64,000 bases of DNA, from assembly GCF_900074915.1 (NCBI RefSeq), contig NZ_LT222319.1, positions 3,753,001 to 3,817,000 on the forward strand, written 5' to 3'. The notes under the pieces are model-generated. The model saw only the letters and a program-made list of their open reading frames with translations. It had not been told where the DNA came from and searched no databases. This stretch comes from Pseudomonas cerasi. Lineage in GTDB: Bacteria; Pseudomonadota; Gammaproteobacteria; Pseudomonadales; Pseudomonadaceae. The translations under genes and the position numbers were made by a program. This document shows positions 27,490 through 37,659 of this stretch, one piece after another (positions within the stretch are counted from its first letter, which is position 1; each line of letters opens with the position of its first letter).

Positions 27490-30400
27490 TCACTGAGGTC
27501 TCCGAGCTGCACGCGCTTGACGTTGTTGGTGTCGTACACGCGGACCGAACGATTGGTAACTACCAGCCTGCCGCCGCCAGCGCCTGATCCGTTGATCTCG
27601 AGCGTCCCGTCCTTGCGCAGAATCCACCCGCGCTGCCCGGCCACATAGTCAGTCGAGCTGATGAAACTGCCGATCTTGGCGTTGGTGATCGTGCCGTCCA
27701 TGATGAACGTAGGGCCGAGGAACAGCTGGCCGTTCTGAGCAACGAACGGTGTCGATATCGCCCCGCCCGCCAACGTGTTCACCAGCGCAAACCGATCAGC
27801 AGACATGAGGATCTGGCTTTGCAGAATCCCGCCGACGTTCTCAATCCCCGCGCCGATTCCCGCCATGACGTACTGGCCGTTGGAATTGACCTGCAATTTG
27901 ACGGTATACAGCGCCGTCAGCTTGCCGTCGGTAGTCGCCTGCGCCGAGCTGACGGTTTGAACGGCTGCGCTCGCACCGTTGGCCGTTGCCTGGACTTGAT
28001 CCAGTTTCGTGGACAGCGCGCCGTCTGCGTTCGACCTAGCCGTCGCCTCTGACTGGATGGCTGCCGAGTTACCGCCCACCTTCGTGGTCAGCTGCGTAAT
28101 GGCCGTCGCCGTAGAAGCGAGATTGCTAGTGACGACCTCACGAAGGTCAGTAATCTGGCCGGTGTTTGAACCCACCGATGCGGTCAGTTGCGTAACCGTC
28201 CTGGCCGTGGCTTCGTTCTGCGTGGCTCGTACAGTTGCTTCCTGCACAATGCCTGCTGCACTGTTGTAGCCATTCACGGCATCGGCCAGCTCACCATCCC
28301 CATTATCGTCCCGAGACGATGCCTGCAACGCCTGCACACTGGATGCCTGGGCAATGATCGTCGCGCCCTGCTGGCTAACGCTGGAGCTGAGCGCAGCCAC
28401 TGCAGACGAAGTCGCGGACTGCTCTATGCCCAACACTGCGTTGTTGTCTTTCCAGCCGCTGACCGTGGTGCCTATTTCAAGCTGCGCCCGCGTGTACTCT
28501 GCAAAGCCCGCGCTGACCGTATCCGAACCATACAGCCGGAAGTAGACCTGCACAGAAGCAGTCCCGGCCGGCAGGTTCGGGAAGTCGTAGACGAGCCGCT
28601 GAGTGCCGCCAGTGGCCACGACCCTAGGACCGGACACGGTCACTGCATCGGTACCTGCGGCATTAACACCTTGAATGAAGACCGCGAACACCAGCCCTGC
28701 AGTTGCTCGCACGTTGCACGAAGCAACCACAGAATTACCCGCAGTGACCTTTGGCCGATAACTTGCGCTGACGATTCTAATGCTGCGATAACCCGCAGCC
28801 TGGTTAAGGTCGGAGACGTCGATACGCTGGGCTTTCTCGGTACTTACCAGCCATGACGGCACCAAGGAAGCGATGTGCGTGCCGCCCGTACCAACGTCGA
28901 TTTGCCAACCTTCCGCTACGCCGGCAACTGCACTTTCCTTGGTAAACGCCGGATTGAAAAACAGGTTCTGCCCGCCCGTGTTTCCGAGGCTCGCCGTCAC
29001 GCTTGTGATGGCCTGGCCTTGCGCCTTTATATCCTGGCCTTGCTGCGTGACTGTGTTGCTCAGCGCCTGCACCGTGGCGCTGCTGGCTTTACCGGCTAGC
29101 TCAGTGTTGATCGCCGTAATGGCAGAGCCTTGGCTGGTGAGCTTCCCCTCGGCATCTGTGACACGATTACCGAGCGACTGCACGCTGCTGGCCGATGCCT
29201 TGCCGTCCAGAGACGTTTGCAGGCCGGTGATCTGTTGCGACTGGGCGGTGTTGACGCCCTCGATGGACGTAACCTTCGTTTCAACGGTCTGCACCCGCGA
29301 CGCCAGACCCACGGCAGTGGCCACCGCCTGGCCCACGTTCAGCCAGTAATTGGTGTTCGGCGGTGGAGTGTTGACCGGCACGTTCTGCGTGGCCTGATAA
29401 ATGATGCCATCAGCGCCCAGAACGCCCTGCCCGGCCGCGTAAGTCTCACCTGGCTTGTAGGGCATGGAATCGGCAAGGTCGGCAATGCTATCGATCTGCT
29501 GCTGCAGTTCCGCCCTGACAGTGCCCAGCGCATCATCAACGTCAGATATCTGCTCGGCCAGCTCAGCTTTTGCTGCCGCCAAGCGGTCGTTGACCGAACC
29601 CGGCCCATTGCCGTCGATCAGGTCGATTTTCTCCACCAGGTTCTGACCAAGCTCGGTTTCGGAGATCTTCCCGGCTAGAGCCGCCAAGTAGGCGGAGACA
29701 TCGTTCGACGTGGAGGCTGGAACATAGAGAAAAGCACTCTTTCCGTATGCATTGGACGATCGGATGAAATAATAATAGTTGGTGTAAAACGCCAGGCCGT
29801 TGTGAGTAAACGACAAGCCCTGCCCAAGGTACTCGGCCGTGCCTGATGTGGCCTTCGGATTGGTACTGAAAAAATACTCGTAGGTGCCGCCGTTCAGCGC
29901 GTGATTCGGGTTTTGAGGAATAAGCACGATGCTGTCGAGCGAGGACTGCACAACGCAGGACTCGGGGATTGGCGGACCCTGAATGCTCACCGATATCGTT
30001 GCCTCGCCAGACCTGGCCATAGGGCCCAGAGCGGCGACACTCATGGTGTAAGCACCCGACGGCAGCCCGTTGATAGCCAAAGTGTTAGCAGTGGCAGGCA
30101 CAGAGCGCGACTGCACAGCGTTCCCGCCTTGGCGAACCGTGACCACATACGACGTGACGATACCCTGCGGCGGGACCCACGACAGCACGCCCTGCACCAC
30201 CTCAGCAGCATCGCCAGCCGACCATGCAAGCCCGGTGGGCGACCCTAGCCCGCCGCTTGGCAGGTTGATGAAACCCAGCGGGTTGTAAGGCTGGCCCACG
30301 GCGTCATCGAAGATTGCCGCCTCGTACTGCTTGACTTGAACCGTGCAGCCTTCGTTGTCACCCATCGACCAGTCCGAGACGATGAATTCGCCTAGGATGT

Positions 30401-31631
30401 TCAGTGATGGCAGGTTCACACGCACGACGCGACCAGGCCTGCAGTTGTAGCCCCAGAAGTTCATCGGCAGGCTGATCGCACCGCCAGCCCGACGTTGGCG
30501 CATAGCGATGTTCGCCAGGCGCTGCGGCTGATATGCGTCGGTCACATACGAGAACGTCATAGTCTCGGCAGCTTCGCCGCCGTCCTCAAGAATCCATTCG
30601 GAAACGCTGACCTCCGGGTAATCCGTCTCGGTCCAGGACTGCTCAGGATCGATGAATGTGCCGCGCACCGTGTTGATGGCGGAATCGTTGGTCGACTCGG
30701 TGCTGCCGGACACAGTGCCGATGATCATGTCTTCGGTGATCTCGAAGTCATGCGGGCCGTAGTAGGCACCGGCCTGGAGCATCCAACGGCCCCCGACACG
30801 GATCAGCTTGCCGGCGCATGACGCTTCCAGCTTCTGCAGTACGCCCGGACGCTGCTCGTCAGCACCAATCACGCAGGAGGTGCGATATCGCTGGCTGACC
30901 GAGCCGTCGGCATTGGTCAGCGTTTCATCGCAGACGTTTGCCGCACTGGCGAAGGTCTCGAAAATGATCTCGTCGTCTGGGACGTTGCAGCGGTTACGCA
31001 GGTACCAGAGAATGTGCAATGCGGTGTTGGCGGTGTAGATGTTGTTGCCGGTACGCGGGTCGTAAATGTCATTCCGGCCACGGACTACGAAGCGGGTGTC
31101 AGGAATGCCTGACGGGAACCGCTCGGCGCTGTATTTCAGCGTGACGCGCACGAACGACAAGCCACGTCCGATCTGACTGTCTTTCCAGTCTGGGCAGTTG
31201 GCCTTGAGGTACGCATTGACCTCTGCTGGATTGACAATCAGTTCGTAGCTGGCGAATTCGCCAAACGAGGCTATCTCTTCTTCGCCGAGATAAATGTTTT
31301 CCAGGCCGTCGATAGCGCCTTCACAGAGCACGTACACAAGATGCAGAAGCTCGCCTTCGGTGGCCTCCCCTGCCTGCTCTTGCGCCCATACCAGCACGCC
31401 GCCAGTGGAAACCCGACCGAGGATGAAGCGGACAGGAGCCTTCGACGAGCGCACGGTCTGGGCGGAAGGCTCGTTGTCGCGAAGAGGTGACTTGGTGTTG
31501 AGCTTTTCCTGCTGCGATGCGGCGTAGAACGCCAAACCAGCACCCACCACTGCGCCAACGGGGCCGCCTTGCACGAAACCGATCACTGCGCCGACGGCGA
31601 CCTGGGCAATCTTTTTGACGCCACTGCCCAT
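27486..31631 (-). CDS. tail tip host-specificity protein (gpJ-like)
   Basis: The product has 1381 residues. The N-terminal part carries a small hydrophobic Gly-rich stretch and SPLRDNEPSAQTVRSSKAPV, then VWAQEQAG, as in lambda gpJ and its relatives. The middle has fibronectin III-like segments (about 490-690), followed by long heptad repeats with VQxLxN/ITxI motifs (about 730-900, 1090-1230) and a C-terminal beta region. It forms the central tail fibre and decides receptor choice. It overlaps genes at both ends, in the usual lambda tail order. Confidence 0.88.
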   Translation of the reverse strand: MGSGVKKIAQVAVGAVIGFVQGGPVGAVVGAGLAFYAASQQEKLNTKSPLRDNEPSAQTVRSSKAPVRFILGRVSTGGVLVWAQEQAGEATEGELLHLVYVLCEGAIDGLENIYLGEEEIASFGEFASYELIVNPAEVNAYLKANCPDWKDSQIGRGLSFVRVTLKYSAERFPSGIPDTRFVVRGRNDIYDPRTGNNIYTANTALHILWYLRNRCNVPDDEIIFETFASAANVCDETLTNADGSVSQRYRTSCVIGADEQRPGVLQKLEASCAGKLIRVGGRWMLQAGAYYGPHDFEITEDMIIGTVSGSTESTNDSAINTVRGTFIDPEQSWTETDYPEVSVSEWILEDGGEAAETMTFSYVTDAYQPQRLANIAMRQRRAGGAISLPMNFWGYNCRPGRVVRVNLPSLNILGEFIVSDWSMGDNEGCTVQVKQYEAAIFDDAVGQPYNPLGFINLPSGGLGSPTGLAWSAGDAAEVVQGVLSWVPPQGIVTSYVVTVRQGGNAVQSRSVPATANTLAINGLPSGAYTMSVAALGPMARSGEATISVSIQGPPIPESCVVQSSLDSIVLIPQNPNHALNGGTYEYFFSTNPKATSGTAEYLGQGLSFTHNGLAFYTNYYYFIRSSNAYGKSAFLYVPASTSNDVSAYLAALAGKISETELGQNLVEKIDLIDGNGPGSVNDRLAAAKAELAEQISDVDDALGTVRAELQQQIDSIADLADSMPYKPGETYAAGQGVLGADGIIYQATQNVPVNTPPPNTNYWLNVGQAVATAVGLASRVQTVETKVTSIEGVNTAQSQQITGLQTSLDGKASASSVQSLGNRVTDAEGKLTSQGSAITAINTELAGKASSATVQALSNTVTQQGQDIKAQGQAITSVTASLGNTGGQNLFFNPAFTKESAVAGVAEGWQIDVGTGGTHIASLVPSWLVSTEKAQRIDVSDLNQAAGYRSIRIVSASYRPKVTAGNSVVASCNVRATAGLVFAVFIQGVNAAGTDAVTVSGPRVVATGGTQRLVYDFPNLPAGTASVQVYFRLYGSDTVSAGFAEYTRAQLEIGTTVSGWKDNNAVLGIEQSATSSAVAALSSSVSQQGATIIAQASSVQALQASSRDDNGDGELADAVNGYNSAAGIVQEATVRATQNEATARTVTQLTASVGSNTGQITDLREVVTSNLASTATAITQLTTKVGGNSAAIQSEATARSNADGALSTKLDQVQATANGASAAVQTVSSAQATTDGKLTALYTVKLQVNSNGQYVMAGIGAGIENVGGILQSQILMSADRFALVNTLAGGAISTPFVAQNGQLFLGPTFIMDGTITNAKIGSFISSTDYVAGQRGWILRKDGTLEINGSGAGGGRLVVTNRSVRVYDTNNVKRVQLGDLSE

Positions 31632-32029
31632 TATTCAACCCTCCACGCCGCCAGCGGCTCACACACAACGCGAGCAACGCCGTCGTCGGTCGTCGCCCAA
31701 TAATCTCCCGCCCAGAACACGGCCATGCTGCGTCCCGCTGGCGCTTCGTACATGACGACATCACCGCGCTGGATAAAGGGAACGGCAACCCGCGCAAAGC
31801 ACGCATCCCATGCAGCTTCCAGGCTGCCGTGGCGCTTCTTCAGCGCGCGCTTTGCCCCGGACTCAGTCTTGTAACTTCCTCGGTATTGCTCGGCCGGATC
31901 GACACCGCACACCGCGCTCGAGCAGTCGGCGGCGAACAGGCAACAGTCAAATTCGCCCCATGAAAAAGGCCGCCCTTGGGCAGCCTTGATCACTTCGTTC
32001 AGACGCGTGGTCCAGTCTCGATGGCGCAT
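31631..32029 (-). CDS. tail assembly NlpC/P60-like protein (DUF6950-like)
   Basis: The product has 132 residues starting MRHRDWTTRL (ATG 32029). The FSWGEFDCCLFAADC motif gives the Cys nucleophile position of an NlpC/P60-like fold, and a later RGDVVMYE matches the second block. It lies in the gpK position before gpJ. It may be a tail-tip peptidoglycan hydrolase or an assembly factor. Confidence 0.7.
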   Translation of the reverse strand: MRHRDWTTRLNEVIKAAQGRPFSWGEFDCCLFAADCSSAVCGVDPAEQYRGSYKTESGAKRALKKRHGSLEAAWDACFARVAVPFIQRGDVVMYEAPAGRSMAVFWAGDYWATTDDGVARVVCEPLAAWRVE

Positions 32030-32031
32030 AG

Positions 32032-32634
32032 CTAATTTCCGTAGGTAAATGTCGGCGCGTCCTTCTTGGAGCCCCAGTAGATGGGCCATTCGGACATTTG
32101 CGCGATTGCGTAGAAGAACCGGTCGCCCTGATGGCGGGCTCGGTGGTTTTCGTCCGTCCAGCGCTCGGTGCCGGTGCGGCTCCACTCGGCCATGCGGTCA
32201 ATGACCGGGACGGTGATGGTGTTGCCGTCCTGGCCATTACCCGCGAACGAGAACTTGGCGGCATCCATCCGCCCGGAAAACAGAATGTCGGCGGCGTAGT
32301 TACCGGCCTCGTCGAATACCACGAAGATGACCTTGGCCATTCGGCCCCGGCAACCACGCACGTTCGTTTCGGACAGGATGTAGGAGTCCAGCCCGCTCAA
32401 CGTCAGGTCCACCGACATGGGCGAACCTGAGTTGTCGCTCTCCTGCGATTGGCTGACCTGGCCGAAATTGCCCACGCCTTCATAGGTGATTCCGTCGACG
32501 ACCAGCTCACCGGTACCCGTATGGGCGAAAACCATGCCGTCGGCGAAGTCCAGCTGCACGGCGTACACGGGCATGAATTTGCCAGTGGCGATGATATCCA
32601 CCACCTTCTGGCTGAAAGGGAATACTGAGGGCAT
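32032..32634 (-). CDS. tail protein, DUF2163/BR0599-like
   Basis: The product has 200 residues. ATG 32634 overlaps the stop of the gene before. The sequence (YAVQLDFADGMVFAHTGTGEL, DGITYEGVGNFG) is typical of minor tail proteins placed between the tape measure and gpJ, the lambda gpL position. Confidence 0.65.
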   Translation of the reverse strand: MPSVFPFSQKVVDIIATGKFMPVYAVQLDFADGMVFAHTGTGELVVDGITYEGVGNFGQVSQSQESDNSGSPMSVDLTLSGLDSYILSETNVRGCRGRMAKVIFVVFDEAGNYAADILFSGRMDAAKFSFAGNGQDGNTITVPVIDRMAEWSRTGTERWTDENHRARHQGDRFFYAIAQMSEWPIYWGSKKDAPTFTYGN

Positions 32635-33218
32635 CAGAATGCCTCCCTGAATGAGTAACTGCCGTTGGCGACCACCGGGCGGCGTGTCATGGCCCATGTG
32701 TCAGTGGTCATACGCATTTCCGAGTACGGGGCCAGGTATTCAACTGCCGCCCCTGCCGTGAGCGTTTTCCGAATTCGCTTGTTGAGCGGCACCGTGACCT
32801 GGCCCTGGGCGTTCGACGAAACCGGATCGGTCACCTCAAACATCTCGCCTGCGATGGTGATGTAGTCACCAACGCCGAAGACCGGGGAGTTGGCTGGCGC
32901 GCCAGCAATGATCATGCTGCGCGCCTGGGCGAAACCGCTGACCACGCTGAGTGCGCCGACGCTGTCCTTTCGGTACCGCGTGAAATCCGGAAGGTTGAAA
33001 GTGCCGAACATCCCGTCCAGCTTGCCGAGAAAAGATGAAAGCTCGCGCTCCTGAGCCCGCGTGAGCAAGCCGAAGGTCAGCGTGCACTGCCAGTACGCGC
33101 CGGGATAGCCAACGATCTGCTGAGCGTTCGAAAGCGACGAAGTGAACGCCCGGCTGTTGTTGACGATGCCCCAGCTCATTTCTGACGGGCGCAGCGAAGC
33201 AGGCCACGTGAGAGCCAT
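32634..33218 (-). CDS. minor tail protein (distal tail / gpM-like position)
   Basis: The product has 194 residues beginning MALTWPASLRPSEMSWGI. This opening and the WQCTLTFGLLTRAQERELSSFLG segment are typical of Pseudomonas/Burkholderia siphophage proteins located directly after the tape measure. The precise role is inferred from position. Confidence 0.65.
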   Translation of the reverse strand: MALTWPASLRPSEMSWGIVNNSRAFTSSLSNAQQIVGYPGAYWQCTLTFGLLTRAQERELSSFLGKLDGMFGTFNLPDFTRYRKDSVGALSVVSGFAQARSMIIAGAPANSPVFGVGDYITIAGEMFEVTDPVSSNAQGQVTVPLNKRIRKTLTAGAAVEYLAPYSEMRMTTDTWAMTRRPVVANGSYSFREAF

Positions 33219-33246
33219 GCGTTACTCCTTGGGGAAAGCCTGGGGC

Positions 33247-33546
33247 TTAGGTCTTGTGGATTTTGCTCAGAGAGCCGCCAGGGCCGAGCACGGAAGCGAA
33301 TGATTGCTCGTACCCGGTTTGCATGTGGCCCGTGCAGAGAGCAATAAGGTCGTGGATTTCTGGGCCGACCTCATCGCCGCACTGCAGCACCGCCGTGATG
33401 CGCCCCATCACCTCTGCGCTTATCTTGACGCGCTCGCGCCACACATGTGCTGGCGTGCTCTGATCGAGCCCCTTGAACATGACCTCTGATATTGCCGGAC
33501 TGATAACGCCAAGCAGTTCAGCAATGTCCAAATCTGAAACCTTCAT
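33247..33546 (-). CDS. small tail-region protein of unknown function
   Basis: The product has 99 residues and is helical. Its start overlaps the tape-measure stop (ATGA). No family is recognised. Its position between the tape measure and minor tail genes suggests a role in tail assembly. Confidence 0.55.
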   Translation of the reverse strand: MKVSDLDIAELLGVISPAISEVMFKGLDQSTPAHVWRERVKISAEVMGRITAVLQCGDEVGPEIHDLIALCTGHMQTGYEQSFASVLGPGGSLSKIHKT

Positions 33547-36500
33547 CGTTTTCCCCTGATCATCTGCATCCCCGGACCATTTCTCTGAAAGTCGGTGAGC
33601 ATCATTTGGTAAGCGCGATTGGAGGCCCGAGTCATAGAGTCTTCCAGTCTTGCCAGTTGATCGGCGTCCGGATTACCGTGGACTTCGATCTGGTTGATGA
33701 TAGGTGGCAGCGAAGAGTTCGACGTGGTTTGCGAATTCTGCGAGCCGCTGGACGCTGCTGTCGTAGCCGCCTTGCCGACATAACCTCCGTCGGCGTAACC
33801 CTTGGTGTTGGCGTTCATGCGTTCCAGGAACTCACGCGCGCCGGGCTGGCTGACCACTTCTTTTTTCACGACAAACTCGCCGCCGTGCACAACGCCTTTC
33901 GGCTGGAACTTGCCGCCGTCACCGGTATAGCCGCCGTCGGAGAACCCGTATTTGGAGCCGTAACCGGCCGCCGACGCGCCGAGCTTCGAAGAGGCAGCAC
34001 CAGCTGAGCCGGCAGCAAGACCACCTGTGCCGCCGAGTCCCGATAGGGCGCTGAATGCCGTGCTGAGGAATCCCGCCGCCGCCTGACGCACCTGAATGCG
34101 GATCAGATCCTCGATCACACCGTTGGCGAAGTCCTTGAAGGACAGCTTCCCGGTTTTTACGAAGTTCACGACAGCGTCTTCCATGCCGCTGAAAGCGTTG
34201 GTGAACAGCTGTTTGGTCTGCGCGGCCACGTCGCGCGACTGTTCGAGGTAGTTCTCAAGCGCCGAACTGGCACCCAATGTCCAATCGGACTGGGCTTTGT
34301 CGACGTCCGAGTAATACTTCTGCTGCATCGCCAGACGGCTTTGCAGTGCGGCATTTAGCGCATTGGTTTCCTTGCTGTACAGGTCCTGGCTGATCTTCCC
34401 TTCGTTGCGCTGCTGCAACAGGTTGTCCAGTTGGGACTGGTACTGCTCCTGGATACCGAACTGCTCCTGCAACCGGGCTTTGGCCTGATCGCCCATACCC
34501 AAACCGGCCAAGTTATTGCTGAGGCCGGTCTGATCCTTGACGAGCTGGCTGCTCAGATTCGCCTGGAAAGCCGCAAGCTTCTGCGTTTCCTCGTAAGCGG
34601 TCTTGCGAAGTTCAGTCTCCTTTTCCAGTGCGGCGTTCTGCTTCTGCTGCGCAATGTTCAGTTCGGCCATGGCCAGAACCTGCTTTTGCGCAGTAGTGAG
34701 CGTTTTCTTTTCCTTGAGCTGGGCGATCTCTGCTTCCAGTTCGACCAGTTTCTTTTGCTCGGCACCAATGGACTTGATCGTTCCGTCCTGGCCGATCAGT
34801 TCCTTGCTTTGCTGCTGGAGCACGGCGTAACGCTGGCGCGCGTCGTCGAGCATCTTGGTGCCGGCGTCTTCCTGATACGGCTTTTCCTTACCGGCGTTCT
34901 TGTTGGGTTTGGTGCCTTCTGTGATCTGTTGCAACTGCCTGTCAGCGAGCTGCGCGGGCGTCAGGCGGATAGGAGCTAGGGGTGACGCGCCATTGGTCAG
35001 CAAGTCGTAACCGGTGCGTTTCTTCTGCATGCCAAGGTCAATCTGCGGGCCGCCCTGCAACTTCAAAGCAGCGTTGATGACGCGCTGCATCTGCTCGATC
35101 TGCTTGTTGGCGCTGGTCTCGGCGGCCTTGGCTGCCTCTTCGTGACTCTTCTTCACCGCTGCGGTCGCGTCCTCTGCTGCCTGCTGCTGGGTGTACAGGG
35201 CGATCAATTGGCTTCGCAGTGCGGACTGCTGAGCCTTGTCCGCAGTTTTCACTGCGTCCTCGTACTTCTTCAGCAGGTCGGTCTGCTCGGCAACGATGCT
35301 GGCTTGGGCGGCCTGCTCCTTGGTCAGACCCATTTTACCGGCCCGGTAAGCAGCCTCGGCCTTTTCGTTTGCTCCGACCAAGTCGCGGGCCTCGGTCAGC
35401 TTGGCGATGTACTTCTGCCACTCGCCGAGCTGGGCCTTTGTTTGAGTGCTTGAGCCAGCCTGAGCAGCGCTTAGGCTGGATGTGCTGCTGGTAACTGCTT
35501 TGTTTGCTGCGTCAACACCAGCGAGCTTTGCCGCGAAATCTGCCGAGTTTCTGCTGCTGGTCTGCTGCGTTACGGCCAGCTCAGAAAGCGATTTGATGAA
35601 CGCGGGAGTAGCGTTGCTGTTCTCCTGAATCCATTTTGTTACATCGTCCAACGGGCGCTTGCCTGCCTTAACCTCATCAACCATGGTTCGGAATTGTGCG
35701 GCGAAAGGCCCGAGCACGATGCCCGTCTGAATTTTGTAGGTGAAATCATCAAGTGCTGATTCAGCGGTTTTCAGCTCCTTGGCCTGCTGCTCTGCCCAAG
35801 TGATTTTTTGCAGGCGCTGCTGCTCTGCCGAAAGAGCCTTGTACTTCTCTATCGACTCAGCAACGGTTGCGTTATGACTGACAAGCGATGCCGACGCGTC
35901 CTTGGCGCTGTCGCCCACGCTCAGAAATGAGTATGCGACTGCGCCGGTCATGGCAATCAAGCCCACAGGTCCGGTAAGGAGCCCCAGCAACCCGCGACCG
36001 GCCGCACCAGCCAGCAGCATTGCCTTGCTGGCCGTCGTCACTGCCGCCGTAGCTGTCTCTGAGGCTCGTATGGCTTGATTGGCGACTAATGTAGTCTCAG
36101 CGACACCTGCTATCGCAGCAGACCTCACAGCGTAGGCCTGCTGGATCTCGACAGACGTTGCAGAAGTTGTGGCTGCCAACTGGGTCTCGGCGGCCTGGAT
36201 CTGCTTGATGATTTTTATTTCGTCCTGCCGGGCTATCGCCATTCTGTTTCGCGCTGCAGCTCGGCCCTGCTCAGATATCTGATTGGACAATCGTGTAACT
36301 TCCAGCTCGCGCTCGGCAACCAGAGCCGCCTGCACAGACCTCATATTGTTGAGCTCAGACTCCTGGCGCATCCGGTCGGCAGCTAGTTTTTGTTCTGCTG
36401 CTACCAGCTCGGCATTTGCCCGTGCGAGCGTCGCATTTGCATCGGCCTGCTTTGACTGCGCGCTCAGCACCGCCTGTCTCGCTGACTCCGCCTCGGCCTT

Positions 36501-37604
36501 GTTTGCTGTCAGCGTTGCAGCGGTAGCGCTGTACAGCGCGGCGGCCTGCTGGATAGACGCCTTGGTCGACAGTGCTAAATTGGCGATGGCCTGGCCCACA
36601 GACAGAACCAGTCGACCACCGACGATATAGGCGAGCGTTTCCGCTGCGTTCGACACACGGGAAAGCATGAGGTAGGTGGCTGACGAGTCACTGGTCAGCG
36701 CATCCATAGACTTCGACGCAGCAACGAGCGCGGATGAAATCGAAGCGCTCGCGCCGCTTGCCTGATCCATTTTCCCGATAAGCTGTGTGAACGAGTTATC
36801 AAGGGCTGTGATGCTGTTACCGATCGTTACCGCTGTCTTGTCGAACAACTGATCGACAGCTACGCGCTGAGCCTGGAGAGCCTTGACCACAGCATCTGCG
36901 GTCAGCAGGCCGGCAGCACCAAGCGAGCGTAGTTCGCCCACCGTCTTGCCCATACCTGCCGCAATAGCCTGTGATAACGCTGGAGCTTGCTCCATGACGC
37001 TGTTCAGCTCTTCGCCGCGCAGGACGCCAGACGCGAATGCCTGGCCAAGCTGGATCAGAGCTGAATTGGCAGATGCCGCAGAAGCTCCAGAAATTGCCAG
37101 GGTCTTGCTGATAGTGCCGACGACGCCAGCAACGCCCTCGCCGGTCAGTTTCAGCTCTTTCTGATTGGTCGCGATACGCTGATAAAGCTCTGCTGTCGCC
37201 GTCAGCGGCTGGTAGGAGCTTTGAGAGATGGCAAAAACTGCTTTTTGAGCGGCGGCAAGCTCTCCAGCACCGTCAGTTACAAGTTTCATGCGGTTCGTGA
37301 GAGTGCTGTAAGCCTCAGCCGCATCGTAAAACGCCTTGGCGCTGAACGCCGCAGCGAGTGGCCCCGCGATTCCTGCGGCTACACTGCCAAGCGACTTTAC
37401 CTGGCGCTCGAGGCTTTGAACCTGCGCGGTCGCTGATCTGGCATTTTGGCCTGCGCCGTTAATTGCGTTGCCAGCACCGGAAACAATCGGCCCAGTTCTC
37501 AAGCCCGCATCGTTAAGCGCTTGTAGACCTCGGCGAAGATCGTCAACCTTCTGCTCAGCACTACGACTATCGACCTCAATGGAGAGGCGTGAGGTGAGGG
37601 CCAT
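33543..37604 (-). CDS. tail tape measure protein
   Basis: The product has 1353 residues. The N-terminus is a coiled region (RLSIEVDSRSAEQKVDDLRRGLQ), followed by a tape-measure core (about 90-250: SFTQLI, VMEQAPALSQAIAAGMGKT) and long Ala/Gln/Lys helical repeats. A hydrophobic stretch AAGRGLLGLLTGPVGLIAMTGAV (about 540-560) gives transmembrane segments, and the C-terminal part contains a lambda gpH-like FKDFANGVIEDLIRIQVRQAA region. It sets tail length and takes part in DNA entry. Confidence 0.92.
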   Translation of the reverse strand: MALTSRLSIEVDSRSAEQKVDDLRRGLQALNDAGLRTGPIVSGAGNAINGAGQNARSATAQVQSLERQVKSLGSVAAGIAGPLAAAFSAKAFYDAAEAYSTLTNRMKLVTDGAGELAAAQKAVFAISQSSYQPLTATAELYQRIATNQKELKLTGEGVAGVVGTISKTLAISGASAASANSALIQLGQAFASGVLRGEELNSVMEQAPALSQAIAAGMGKTVGELRSLGAAGLLTADAVVKALQAQRVAVDQLFDKTAVTIGNSITALDNSFTQLIGKMDQASGASASISSALVAASKSMDALTSDSSATYLMLSRVSNAAETLAYIVGGRLVLSVGQAIANLALSTKASIQQAAALYSATAATLTANKAEAESARQAVLSAQSKQADANATLARANAELVAAEQKLAADRMRQESELNNMRSVQAALVAERELEVTRLSNQISEQGRAAARNRMAIARQDEIKIIKQIQAAETQLAATTSATSVEIQQAYAVRSAAIAGVAETTLVANQAIRASETATAAVTTASKAMLLAGAAGRGLLGLLTGPVGLIAMTGAVAYSFLSVGDSAKDASASLVSHNATVAESIEKYKALSAEQQRLQKITWAEQQAKELKTAESALDDFTYKIQTGIVLGPFAAQFRTMVDEVKAGKRPLDDVTKWIQENSNATPAFIKSLSELAVTQQTSSRNSADFAAKLAGVDAANKAVTSSTSSLSAAQAGSSTQTKAQLGEWQKYIAKLTEARDLVGANEKAEAAYRAGKMGLTKEQAAQASIVAEQTDLLKKYEDAVKTADKAQQSALRSQLIALYTQQQAAEDATAAVKKSHEEAAKAAETSANKQIEQMQRVINAALKLQGGPQIDLGMQKKRTGYDLLTNGASPLAPIRLTPAQLADRQLQQITEGTKPNKNAGKEKPYQEDAGTKMLDDARQRYAVLQQQSKELIGQDGTIKSIGAEQKKLVELEAEIAQLKEKKTLTTAQKQVLAMAELNIAQQKQNAALEKETELRKTAYEETQKLAAFQANLSSQLVKDQTGLSNNLAGLGMGDQAKARLQEQFGIQEQYQSQLDNLLQQRNEGKISQDLYSKETNALNAALQSRLAMQQKYYSDVDKAQSDWTLGASSALENYLEQSRDVAAQTKQLFTNAFSGMEDAVVNFVKTGKLSFKDFANGVIEDLIRIQVRQAAAGFLSTAFSALSGLGGTGGLAAGSAGAASSKLGASAAGYGSKYGFSDGGYTGDGGKFQPKGVVHGGEFVVKKEVVSQPGAREFLERMNANTKGYADGGYVGKAATTAASSGSQNSQTTSNSSLPPIINQIEVHGNPDADQLARLEDSMTRASNRAYQMMLTDFQRNGPGMQMIRGKR

Positions 37605-37620
37605 ACTTTTCTCCGGGCAT

Positions 37621-37641
37621 AAAAAAACCCGCCGAAGCGGG
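37621..37641 (-). terminator. terminator behind the tail-anchored moron
   Basis: The minus-strand stem CCCGC-TTCG-GCGGG is followed by seven T residues. It lies between the moron stop (37660) and the tape-measure start (37604). Confidence 0.85.
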
Positions 37642-37659
37642 ATTTATTTTTCAGTTTAG